Assembly (NCBI GenBank): GCA_019420085.1 | Contig: JAHZHV010000177.1 | Span: 1 to 6,771 of the forward strand | DNA: 6,771 bases | Direction: 5' to 3' | Source of the DNA: Christensenella sp. | GTDB lineage: Bacteria > Bacillota > Clostridia > Christensenellales > Maliibacteriaceae | In this document: one piece after another, positions 1-6,241 of the stretch | How positions within the stretch are numbered: position 1 is the stretch's first letter | Layout of the letters: every line of letters begins with the position of its first letter | Position numbers and translations under genes: made by a program | The notes under the pieces: generated by a model | Told to the model about the DNA's origin: nothing | Seen by the model: the letters and a program-made list of their open reading frames with translations, nothing else | Databases searched by the model: none

Positions 1-440
1 TCTCCCTTTTCCACGCATTTTGCCGCGCCGCATCTCCTGCGCGTATTTTCGCATCACGCCGCAGCATCGTCTCTTTTCCCCGTCCTACATCCCCACAAAT
101 GCGGTTCTTCACCGCCACACACGCCTTGCCGCTCCCCTTTTTTTCGCTGCATTGCACCGCGGCTTCACCCGTCTTTCCCACACCAGCGCCTTTTTTGCAC
201 ATCGCCCGCGCCGCCGCACTTTCGCCGTCCTCCACCGCATCGCCGCGTGTTCTTACTTGCACATCGCCCGCGCCGCGCGTTCTACCCGCATCCCGCACCG
301 CCGCATGTGCGCATTTTCCATCTCACGCTGCCACGCGCTTTTTCTTGCACCGTTGCTGCCGCATCCCACATCGCCGCGTGCGTTTTCCCGCTGCGCTCTT
401 GGCCGTTTTCTGCTCCTGCCCCGCAAAGTTTTTTCGCATT
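1..440. other. Gene-free C/T-rich region with degenerate short repeats
   Basis: I see no credible gene in this stretch. The + strand is very rich in C and T and poor in A, with recurrent GCCGC, CGCATC and TTTTC words, so stop codons are rare and several frames stay open by composition alone. Their conceptual products are dominated by His, Arg, Pro, Ala, Phe and Ser, without recognisable motifs or a convincing ribosome site. Short repeats recur: a 20-nt exact copy at 195-214 and 257-276, and a 12-nt word at 238-249 and 369-380. The stretch ends at the padR promoter. It could be an unusually long, strand-biased intergenic region, a decayed gene or an untranslated RNA; the sequence does not decide between these. 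Confidence 0.6.
195..276 (+). repeat. Imperfect direct repeat, 20-nt exact core, 62-bp period
   Basis: The 20-nt word TTGCACATCGCCCGCGCCGC occurs exactly at 195-214 and 257-276. Related words surround it: CATCGCCGCGTG at 238-249 and again at 369-380, and a TTGCACCG variant near 345. The spacing beyond the first two copies is irregular, so this looks like a decayed or loosely tandem array rather than a clean satellite. There are no spacers of constant length, so it is not a CRISPR array. Confidence 0.55.
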
Positions 441-444
441 TCGC

Positions 445-473
445 TTGACAATCTCGATATTCGAGATTATGCT
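445..473 (+). promoter_or_regulatory. Sigma-A-type promoter of the PadR/DUF2812 operon
   Basis: The -35 box TTGACA (445-450) is a perfect consensus match. It is separated by exactly 17 bp from the -10 box TATGCT (468-473, four of six matches). The expected transcription start is near 480, which gives a leader of about 60 nt before padR. The spacer is filled almost completely by a palindrome that should be a repressor site, so a bound dimer would compete directly with RNA polymerase. Confidence 0.85.
450..468. promoter_or_regulatory. Palindromic operator 1, within the promoter
   Basis: AATCTCGATATTCGAGATT is a perfect inverted repeat with 8-bp arms and a 3-bp TAT centre. It runs from the last base of the -35 box to the first base of the -10 box. 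Perfect symmetry, its position and an identical second copy 34 bp downstream argue for a dimeric repressor site. The obvious candidate ligand is the PadR protein encoded just downstream, since PadR proteins commonly repress their own operons. The protein-site match is inferred. Confidence 0.8.
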
Positions 474-483
474 GAATACAAAC

Positions 484-502
484 AATCTCGATATTCGAGA
501 TT
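484..502. promoter_or_regulatory. Palindromic operator 2, downstream of the start site
   Basis: This is an exact second copy of the palindrome at 450-468. Identity between the copies extends slightly beyond the arms, to 22 nt (448-469 and 482-503). It lies just after the predicted transcription start, so a repressor here would act as a roadblock or bind cooperatively with the upstream site. In the transcript it could also fold as a short hairpin with a 3-nt loop. Centre-to-centre spacing is 34 bp, a little over three helical turns. Confidence 0.78.
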
Positions 503-530
503 ACGGTCCGTTCGACATGCAACCGAAAAG

Positions 531-538
531 AGGGAGGG
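531..538 (+). promoter_or_regulatory. Ribosome binding site that decides the padR start
   Basis: AGGGAGGG abuts the ATG at 539 with almost no spacing, since its GGAGG core ends one base before that ATG. The same core is 7 nt from an in-frame TTG at 545, which is optimal. The site therefore favours TTG 545 as the true start. Confidence 0.6.
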
Positions 539-544
539 ATGCGC

Positions 545-868
545 TTGCCGCGGGAAAAACTGGAGACGCTGACGCCGCAGATGTTTTATGTGCTGCTTTG
601 CCTGACGCGCGAGCGCTGCGGCACGGACATACTGGACTGCATGCAAACCCTCACCGGCGGCCGGGTGACGATCGGTTCGGGGACGCTGTACACGCTTTTG
701 GAGCAGTTCTGTCAGGCGGGACTGATCTTTCAGACACGGACGAACGGGCGGCGGCGCAGCTATCTTCTGACACAGAAGGGACGCGCGCGCCTGGATATGG
801 AATACGCACGCATCCTGGCACAGGCACAGGACTATCGGCGCATGCTGGCGCAGGAGGATGACGAATGA
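545..868 (+). CDS. PadR-family transcriptional regulator
   Basis: This is a small winged-helix DNA-binding protein of about 107 residues, the usual size of short PadR regulators. Counting from the ATG at 539, the opening LTPQMFYVLLCL segment is helix 1 (about 11-22). The GSGTLYTLLEQFCQAGLI segment (about 46-63) is the recognition helix region characteristic of PadR. RRRSYLLTQKGR (about 71-82) is the wing, followed by a C-terminal helix for dimerisation. I chose the TTG start because the Shine-Dalgarno core is 7 nt from it, and because the resulting MPREKLETLT opening resembles PadR homologues I remember. The ATG at 539 would add two residues. The stop overlaps the next gene by ATGA, implying translational coupling. 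The likely role is repression of its own promoter through the twin palindromes at 450-468 and 484-502, relieved by an unknown signal such as a drug or envelope stress. The family call is firm; the ligand is unknown. Confidence 0.9.
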   Translation: MPREKLETLTPQMFYVLLCLTRERCGTDILDCMQTLTGGRVTIGSGTLYTLLEQFCQAGLIFQTRTNGRRRSYLLTQKGRARLDMEYARILAQAQDYRRMLAQEDDE

Positions 869-2205
869 ATTCGCGTTACAGGCTTGAAACCTTTTCCTTT
901 TACGATGCGGACGGCATCGCACGCCATTTAACGCGCATGGCGCAGCGCGGCTGGATGCTGACGCGCATTGCGGGCGTTATCTGGATTTACCGGCGGATAG
1001 AGCCAAAGAAGCTGTCGTTCACCGTGACATATTTTCCCCGCGCATCGACATTTGATCCGGGGCCTTCGCGGGAACTTCTGGAATACCGGGACATGTGCGC
1101 GCATACGGGCTGGAAGCAGGCGGCGACAGCAGCACAGATGCAGATTTTCTACAATGAGCAGCCGGACGCGACGCCGGTTGAAACGGACCCGGCGCTGCGT
1201 CTTGCCACGCTGCACCGCGCGGCGAAACAATCGTTTCTGCCGACGTATCTTCTTCTGCTTTGCCTGAGCATTTTGAACCTCTTTCTGGTCGCAGGTTCCC
1301 TGCAAAACGACCCGGTCGGCTTTTTGTGTACGCCGGCGCGCCTGTTGGGCGGCTTTATCTGGGTGCTGGAGGCGATTCTTTGCAGCGCGGAGCTGATCGG
1401 ATATGCGCATTTTTACCGCCGCGCAGCAAAGGCCGCCGCGCAGGGCGCATTTGCCGCGACGCGCGGATTCGGCGCGCTGCAACGCGTGGTTTTGCTGCTT
1501 GTTGTCGCCGCGTTTTTGTGGTGGCTTGCCATGGTTTTCACGGAAGATTCACCGGCCATGCGCATCAGCGCGCTTGCGATGGCGGGCTACATGGCGGCGC
1601 TTCTTTTACTGGTCAACGGCCTGAAGGCGCTCTTAAAGCGCCGGGGCGTATCCGCAGGCGCCAACCGCGCCGCGACGATTGCTGCAAGCTTTGTGCTCTC
1701 CTTCGCGCTGATGGGCGTCATGACGTCCGCGCTGCTTGGCGCGGCACGGCGCGGCGCATTTACGCAGCAGACGCAGGCGCAGCTTCCCCTGACGCTGGAA
1801 ACGCTTGGCGTATCCGCATCGCACGACGCGCCCGCATCGTCCCGGCAGGACAGCGCCACGCCCCTTGCCGCGCGCACGGAGTGCAGCGTCGATCAGGATA
1901 CGGCGCATCTTTCCTACGCCGTGACGCGCACGCGCATTGCGCCGGTATACGACGTTTGCCGCGACGCGCTCCTGCTGCGGCGCAAGCGCAGCGTTTTAGG
2001 CGGCTATGCCGCGCCGCAGGGCGACTACATCCCCGTCGACCCGACGTTCTGGCAGGCAGGCAGCGCCTACCGCATCGCGTGGGGCGACGGCACGACAAAC
2101 GACTTTCTGCTGCTGTATCCGGACAGAATCGTCGAGCTTTCGCTGAGCTGGACGCCGACGGCCGCGCAGATGCAGCGCGTGGCGCAGACGCTGGGCGGCG
2201 TATAA
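865..2205 (+). CDS. DUF2812 domain-containing membrane protein
   Basis: This 446-residue protein has an N-terminal DUF2812 region (about 1-110). It is recognisable from the FSFYDADGIARHLTRMAQRGWML opening (given here to residue 32) and the following IYRRIEPKKLSFTVTYFP segment. The region looks soluble and probably cytoplasmic. Five hydrophobic segments follow at about 124-144, 160-182, 206-224, 233-256 and 270-292, then a polar C-terminal domain of about 150 residues. An odd number of helices puts the two ends on opposite sides, so the C-terminal domain should be outside if the N-terminus is inside. The ATG overlaps the padR stop (ATGA), and AGGAGG at 852-857 lies 7 nt upstream. DUF2812 genes are recurrently paired with PadR genes in Bacillota, and the biochemical role is unknown. 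A sensor or effector of envelope stress under PadR control is a reasonable guess, nothing more. Confidence 0.88.
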   Translation: MNSRYRLETFSFYDADGIARHLTRMAQRGWMLTRIAGVIWIYRRIEPKKLSFTVTYFPRASTFDPGPSRELLEYRDMCAHTGWKQAATAAQMQIFYNEQPDATPVETDPALRLATLHRAAKQSFLPTYLLLLCLSILNLFLVAGSLQNDPVGFLCTPARLLGGFIWVLEAILCSAELIGYAHFYRRAAKAAAQGAFAATRGFGALQRVVLLLVVAAFLWWLAMVFTEDSPAMRISALAMAGYMAALLLLVNGLKALLKRRGVSAGANRAATIAASFVLSFALMGVMTSALLGAARRGAFTQQTQAQLPLTLETLGVSASHDAPASSRQDSATPLAARTECSVDQDTAHLSYAVTRTRIAPVYDVCRDALLLRRKRSVLGGYAAPQGDYIPVDPTFWQAGSAYRIAWGDGTTNDFLLLYPDRIVELSLSWTPTAAQMQRVAQTLGGV

Positions 2206-2216
2206 GCACAGAAGAA

Positions 2217-2250
2217 AAAAAGGACGAAGCACATATGCTTCGTCCTTTTT
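2217..2250. terminator. Bidirectional intrinsic terminator between DUF2812 gene and rnr
   Basis: A perfect 15-bp inverted repeat (AAAAAGGACGAAGCA at 2217-2231, complement at 2236-2250) closes on a 4-nt CATA loop. The + strand reads out into five T; the minus strand reads into seven T (2221 down to 2215). It starts 11 nt after the DUF2812 stop and lies 18 nt past the rnr stop, so it serves both convergent genes and looks somewhat stronger for rnr. Confidence 0.92.
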
Positions 2251-2268
2251 GGTATCCGCCCGACCCGC

Positions 2269-4401
2269 TTACTTTTTCGGCTCGTCCTCATGCAATGCAA
2301 AGTCGACCGTGCGGTTGACAAGATCCGCGCCGGCGACCAGAACGCGCACGCGGTCCCCCGTTGCAAAGGTTTTGCGCGTGCGGTTGTTGACAAGCTGCGC
2401 ACGTTTTTCGTCGTAGAGATATTCGCCCGACAGCGACGCCACGCGCACAAGGCCCTCGACGGTGTTGTCCAGTTCCGCATAGAACCCGTAGCGCATCACG
2501 CCGCTGATGACGGCGTCGTATTCCTGTCCCAGATGGTCGCGGATATACTCGCATTTTTTCAGATCAACCGCATCGCGCTCGGCGTCCATGGCGTTGCGCT
2601 CGCGCTCGGAGCAGTGCTCGGCCATCTCGTCCATGGCGGCAGACAGGCGGCGGAAGGCATGTTCGTCCATCTGCCCCATAAGATGCAGCGTCAGCACGCG
2701 ATGCACAATCAAATCCGGATAGCGGCGAATCGGCGAGGTAAAATGACAGTAGCTTTGCAGCGCCAGCCCGAAATGCCCCAGATCCTGGGAGGCGTAGCGC
2801 GCCTTCTGCATCGAACGCAGCATCATGCGGTTGACGGCGAACTCATCGTCGCGTCCGGCAACCTGCGATGCAACCTGCTGCAGATGCCGCGGCGTAATCT
2901 GCCCGCGCACGACGGGAAAGCGGTAGCCCAAAAGGGACAGATACTGCGAAAAATCGCGGATTTTCTGCGGGTCCGGCGTCTCATGCACGCGGAAAATGCC
3001 GGGCAGCTCCAGCGTATCCAGATACTGCGCGACCGTCTCGTTTGCAATGAGCATGAACTCCTCGATCATCTGGTTTGCCACGCCGGTCTTTTTGCAGTAG
3101 ACGTCGATTGCATGCCCGCTTTCATCCAGCGTAAGACCCGTCTCGGACAGGTCGAAATCAATGCTGCCGCGCTTGACGCGCACCGCGTGCAGCCGCCTGG
3201 CAAGCGCCGCCATGGCAAACAGATTTTCCCGCAGCGTCGCATCATACGCGCTTTGGCGGCCCTCCAAAAGGTCGGTGACATCTTCGTAAACCAGCCGGTG
3301 ATTGACGCAGATGACGCCGCGGCAGATCTCGCTGCCGACGACGCGTCCGGCGTCGTTGATGTCGGCGATTACGGTCAGGCACAGCCGGTCCTGTCCCTGA
3401 TTGAGCGAACAGATGCCGTTTGACAGTTCCTCCGGCAGCATCGGGCAGACGCGGTCAGGCAGATAGACGCTCGTGGCGCGCGCGTACGCCTCCTCATTGA
3501 GCGCCGTGCCCTCGCGCACATAGTGCGACACGTCGGCAATATGCACATAAAGGCGCGTGATGCCGTCCCCGGCGTCCTCCACGCTGACGGCGTCGTCAAA
3601 GTCCCTGGAATCGCGGCCGTCGATCGTGACGGTGAAAAGATCGCGGAAATCCTCCCTGCCGCGGCGGTCCTGCGCGGTCACGCGCGCGCCGTCGAGCGCT
3701 TCTGCCTCCCGGCGCACCGCCTCCGGGAACGTCTCAAACAGCCCATGCGACCGCAAAATCGCCGTGATGTCCACGCCCTTTTGCGACATATCGCCCAAAA
3801 TCTCCACAACCGCGCCGTAGGCGGGCATGCTGCCTTCTGCATAGGTGCGCATCTCCAGCACGACGCGCTGCCCGTGCTTTGCGCCGCCCAGCCTGTTTTT
3901 ATCGATAAAGATGGCGTCGCAAAGCTTCGGCTCGTCGGGCACAAGCCGCGGCGCGCGCCCCTTTTCATCGACGACGCCGACGACAAAGCGCGTATTGTGC
4001 GAAACGACCTTTTCCACGCGGCCCTCAGGGCCCTTGCCGTTCATGCGCGGCGGCATGATGGTGCAAAGAACCGTATCGCCGTGCATTGCGCCGCACATGG
4101 CGTTTGGCGGGATGAACAGGTCGTCGCCTTCGTGATCGCCGACAAAGCCGAATCCGCGCGTGGAACGCTGCAGCCGTCCCAATACGCGCCCGACCTGCCG
4201 CGGCGTGCAGTACAGCGCATCGCGCCGAATCAGCATGCTCTGTGAAAGCGCCCAGTCAAGCGCCGCATGTACCTTCTGATCGCCGCGCCGCGCGCCGGAT
4301 GCGGCATACAATTCCTCATTGCGCAGGCCGCGCCCGGCTTCGCGCACGGCGTCGCAGAGCTTCTGCGCCAACATTCTTGTTTCATAAGCAACCTGTGCCA
4401 C
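2269..4401 (-). CDS. rnr: Ribonuclease R, 3'-5' exoribonuclease
   Basis: RNase R degrades RNA processively from the 3' end, including structured RNA, and takes part in mRNA and rRNA turnover. The 710 residues show the expected order. There is an N-terminal helical (winged-helix-like) region at about 8-65, then OB/cold-shock domains at about 72-205 (GFGFVGDHEGDDLFIP at about 83-98). The RNB catalytic domain spans about 245-575 and an S1 domain about 625-705. The metal-binding motif TIDGRDSRDFDDAV carries D261, D267, D269 and D270 with the spacing of the RNase II/R catalytic aspartates. HFTSPIRRYPDL (553-564) is the second family signature. The start is GTG, with GGAGG (minus strand, 4413-4417) a slightly long 11 nt upstream. 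The C-terminus ends HEDEPKK and lacks the long Lys-rich tail found in many RNase R proteins. It lies downstream of secG, as is usual in Bacillota, but smpB does not follow. Confidence 0.96.
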   Translation of the reverse strand: MAQVAYETRMLAQKLCDAVREAGRGLRNEELYAASGARRGDQKVHAALDWALSQSMLIRRDALYCTPRQVGRVLGRLQRSTRGFGFVGDHEGDDLFIPPNAMCGAMHGDTVLCTIMPPRMNGKGPEGRVEKVVSHNTRFVVGVVDEKGRAPRLVPDEPKLCDAIFIDKNRLGGAKHGQRVVLEMRTYAEGSMPAYGAVVEILGDMSQKGVDITAILRSHGLFETFPEAVRREAEALDGARVTAQDRRGREDFRDLFTVTIDGRDSRDFDDAVSVEDAGDGITRLYVHIADVSHYVREGTALNEEAYARATSVYLPDRVCPMLPEELSNGICSLNQGQDRLCLTVIADINDAGRVVGSEICRGVICVNHRLVYEDVTDLLEGRQSAYDATLRENLFAMAALARRLHAVRVKRGSIDFDLSETGLTLDESGHAIDVYCKKTGVANQMIEEFMLIANETVAQYLDTLELPGIFRVHETPDPQKIRDFSQYLSLLGYRFPVVRGQITPRHLQQVASQVAGRDDEFAVNRMMLRSMQKARYASQDLGHFGLALQSYCHFTSPIRRYPDLIVHRVLTLHLMGQMDEHAFRRLSAAMDEMAEHCSERERNAMDAERDAVDLKKCEYIRDHLGQEYDAVISGVMRYGFYAELDNTVEGLVRVASLSGEYLYDEKRAQLVNNRTRKTFATGDRVRVLVAGADLVNRTVDFALHEDEPKK

Positions 4402-4481
4402 TTTTTATTTTTCCTCCACAATCTTCTGGATATCAACCCATCTGTCTGTTACCATACCCCGTCCGCGGCATTGCTACACAC

Positions 4482-4513
4482 AAAAAAGGGACGGGTAAAG
4501 AAGGACCCGCCCC
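4482..4513 (-). terminator. Candidate terminator after secG
   Basis: Read on the minus strand, GGGGCGGGT (4513-4505) pairs with ACCCGTCCC (4496-4488) across an 8-nt loop, with one G-U pair. Six T follow immediately (4487-4482). It lies 55 nt beyond the secG stop and about 80 nt before the rnr start. It may stop or attenuate transcription from the secG promoter, implying a separate rnr promoter or deliberate read-through. I found no convincing -35/-10 pair for rnr between 4418 and 4480. Confidence 0.75.
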
Positions 4514-4567
4514 ATGCTATGCAATTTACCGTGCGCCCGCTGCGCCCGTCTTGCCCGCTTCGCTTTC

Positions 4568-4816
4568 TCAACCGAGCTTTTGCAGCAGCGCCATCGCCAC
4601 CGACAGCACCACCAGTGCAATACCGCCGATGCGCGTGTAGCTGATGAGCTTCTGTTCGCGGCTCTTGGACTGGCTCTTGCCAAGCAGGTCGCCCGTTCCG
4701 CCGTAAAGCGTACCTGCGCCCTGCTGCGCGCTCTCCTGCATGGAGATGACGACGACAAGCGCGATGCTGACCAGCAGCATGATAATTGTAAGTGCGATTT
4801 CTACGGCAGATATCAC
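4568..4816 (-). CDS. secG: Protein translocase subunit SecG
   Basis: SecG is the small accessory subunit of the SecYEG protein-export channel in the cytoplasmic membrane. The 82 residues match the family in size and layout. There is a first membrane helix at about 4-26 (AVEIALTIIMLLVSIALVVV), then a polar loop with the family-type MQESAQQGAGTLYGG and LLGKSQ segments (26-50). A second membrane helix at about 61-79 follows. The start is GTG with a good GAAGGGAG site 9 nt upstream (minus strand, 4826-4833). Its own promoter lies directly upstream. Position ahead of rnr is the classical Bacillota arrangement and supports the call. Confidence 0.93.
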   Translation of the reverse strand: MISAVEIALTIIMLLVSIALVVVISMQESAQQGAGTLYGGTGDLLGKSQSKSREQKLISYTRIGGIALVVLSVAMALLQKLG

Positions 4817-4850
4817 AGCCTGATACTCCCTTCAACTTGGATACTCGGTT

Positions 4851-4879
4851 ATTATAGCACAGCAGCCCCCTGCATGCAA
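4851..4879 (-). promoter_or_regulatory. Extended -10 promoter of secG
   Basis: On the minus strand TATAAT (4856-4851) is a perfect -10 box preceded by TGC, making an extended -10 element. TTGCAT (4879-4874) stands 17 bp further upstream as a partial -35. The predicted start near 4844 gives a leader of about 28 nt containing the secG ribosome site. Confidence 0.8.
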
Positions 4880-4940
4880 CTGTTTTTTACGCCGGATTCG
4901 CGTGGACAAAGGCAGGATTCGCGCATGCCGGCGTAGAATC

Positions 4941-4964
4941 TTCAAGGCAGAAAGCATTCTTGAA
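4941..4964. promoter_or_regulatory. Short inverted repeat before the oxidoreductase gene
   Basis: TTCAAG (4941-4946) and CTTGAA (4959-4964) form 6-bp inverted arms around a 12-bp centre. They sit just after a possible -10 box TAGAAT (4934-4939) and just before the ribosome site (AAGGAAGGG, ending 5 nt before the ATG at 4982). It could be a small operator, but arms this short can occur by chance. No matching -35 box is evident. Confidence 0.3.
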
Positions 4965-4981
4965 AAAAAGGAAGGGTTGCT

Positions 4982-6136
4982 ATGACACAGACGATCCGCA
5001 CCGCCGTCATCGGCACGCGCTTCATGGGCCGTGCGCACGCAGCCGGCATCGATGATTTGAACCGCTTTTTTGATCTGGAAAAAAAGGTGGAAAAGGCCGT
5101 GCTGTGCGGCACGGACGAAGCGCACACACTTCAGGCGGCGCAGGCGCTTGGATTTGCCGAAAGCTGCACGGACTTTCAAAGCCTGATCACGCGCGACGAC
5201 ATCGACGCCATTCATATCTGCACGCCGGTGTCGGCGCATTTTTCCCAGTGCATGGCGGCGCTGCTTTGCAAAAAGCACGTCTTTTGCGAAAAGCCGCTGA
5301 CGCCCGGCGTGCAGGAGACCGAAGCGCTTGCCTACGCAGCCGGCGAAAACGGCGTCGTGCATCAGATCGGGCTGAACTACCGCTTCGTACCGGCCGTACG
5401 TCTGGCCGCGCAGATGCTCAAAAAGGGCATGCTCGGGCAGCTGTATCACTTCCGCGGCGTCTATGCGCAGGACTGGGGGCTGGACGACGCGGCGCTTTCC
5501 TGGCGCTTTCAGAAGGAAAAGGCCGGAAGCGGCGCGCTGGGCGACATCGGCACGCATCTGATTGACCTTGCGCTGTACTTATGCGGCGACATCGAGCGCG
5601 TCGCCGCAACCATGCGCACGTTCCGCCGCGAACGTCCCATTGCCCAGGACGGCGGCGACGGGATCGTCAAAAGCGCTGCCGACGGCGCGCCGGTGGGCGT
5701 GGTCGACGTGGACGATGCGTTCTGCGCCACGGCGGAATTTGCCTGCGGCGCAATCGGCACGTTTGAAGCAAGCCGCTTTGCCACGGGCAACAAAAACGGA
5801 TTGTGTTTTGAAATCGACGGTGAAAAAGGCGCGCTGCGCTTTGACCTGATGCGCTTAAACGAGCTTGCCTATTACGACGCCTCCGGCCCCGCGGCGCTTC
5901 GCGGCTGGCGTATCATCCAGTGCACCGAGCCGGTGCACCCCTACGGCGGCATGCGCTGGCCGGTCGGGCATCAGCTTGGCTGGGCGGACACCTTTGCAAA
6001 TGAATTCTACAGCTTCTACCGCGCAATCTGCCAGGGCAAAAAGACGTCGCCGGACTTTGGCGACGCGCTGCGCGTGGCCCGCGTGACGGACGCCATCGAG
6101 CGCAGCTTCTACACGCAGGGCTTTGAAGAGGTCTGA
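4982..6136 (+). CDS. Gfo/Idh/MocA-family NAD(P)-dependent oxidoreductase
   Basis: Members of this family oxidise or reduce sugars, inositols and related polyols with NAD(P). The 384 residues show an N-terminal Rossmann fold (about 5-120) opening AVIGTRFMGRAHA. The ICTPVSAH segment (79-86) and the EKPL motif (103-106, catalytic-type K104) follow. The C-terminal alpha/beta domain includes GALGDIGTHLIDL (184-196), where D188 and H192 match the Asp/His pair of inositol dehydrogenase-type enzymes. The dinucleotide loop reads G-T-R-F-M-G (11-16) instead of GxGxxG, the middle glycine being Arg13; this may mark a subfamily. The start is supported by AAGGAAGGG five nt before the ATG. It is divergent from secG and followed by its own terminator, so it is probably monocistronic. 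With no transport or catabolic neighbours the substrate cannot be named. Confidence 0.92.
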   Translation: MTQTIRTAVIGTRFMGRAHAAGIDDLNRFFDLEKKVEKAVLCGTDEAHTLQAAQALGFAESCTDFQSLITRDDIDAIHICTPVSAHFSQCMAALLCKKHVFCEKPLTPGVQETEALAYAAGENGVVHQIGLNYRFVPAVRLAAQMLKKGMLGQLYHFRGVYAQDWGLDDAALSWRFQKEKAGSGALGDIGTHLIDLALYLCGDIERVAATMRTFRRERPIAQDGGDGIVKSAADGAPVGVVDVDDAFCATAEFACGAIGTFEASRFATGNKNGLCFEIDGEKGALRFDLMRLNELAYYDASGPAALRGWRIIQCTEPVHPYGGMRWPVGHQLGWADTFANEFYSFYRAICQGKKTSPDFGDALRVARVTDAIERSFYTQGFEEV

Positions 6137-6150
6137 TCGCGCGCATATGC

Positions 6151-6186
6151 AAAAAAAGAACCGGATTCAAATCCGGTTCTTTTTTT
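6151..6186. terminator. Bidirectional intrinsic terminator between oxidoreductase and surface-protein genes
   Basis: A 16-bp perfect stem (left arm 6151-6166 with seven A then GAACCGGAT, right arm 6171-6186 ending in seven T) closes on a TCAA loop. It begins 14 nt after the oxidoreductase stop and lies 55 nt past the stop of the convergent surface-protein gene. The A and T tracts make it usable in both directions. Confidence 0.93.
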
Positions 6187-6241
6187 ATGCTGATTTGTCA
6201 AACGCTTCTGACAGCCGCCGCTTTTTTCCATACCGCCGCCG

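Noticed and set aside
448..503. The two repeated palindromes as a minimal CRISPR array
   Set aside because: There are only two copies with a 12-nt gap and perfect dyad symmetry, and they coincide with a promoter; operator sites explain them better.
20..861. Several long + strand open frames across the left end (20-448, 99-572, 247-861)
   Set aside because: They stay open because the stretch is poor in A. Their products are His/Arg/Pro/Ala-rich without motifs, they overlap one another, and two run out of frame through the promoter and operators; 247-861 also runs through padR.
1260..2318. A 352-codon + strand frame overlapping the DUF2812 gene
   Set aside because: It is very Arg/Ala-rich, has no family motif, overlaps the recognisable membrane protein in another frame and runs through the terminator.
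2290..4245. Long + strand frames opposite rnr (2290-3423 and 3523-4245)
   Set aside because: They are antisense shadows of rnr created by GC-rich codon bias; the minus strand carries the complete, motif-intact RNase R.
4903..4939. TGGACA (4903-4908) and TAGAAT (4934-4939) as the oxidoreductase promoter
   Set aside because: The 25-bp spacing is far from 17 bp, and no good -35 box stands at the right distance from TAGAAT; a promoter is likely nearby but not identified.
4832..5557. A 241-codon minus-strand frame opposite the oxidoreductase
   Set aside because: It is antisense to a clear Gfo/Idh/MocA gene and covers the secG promoter; there are no motifs or ribosome site to support it.
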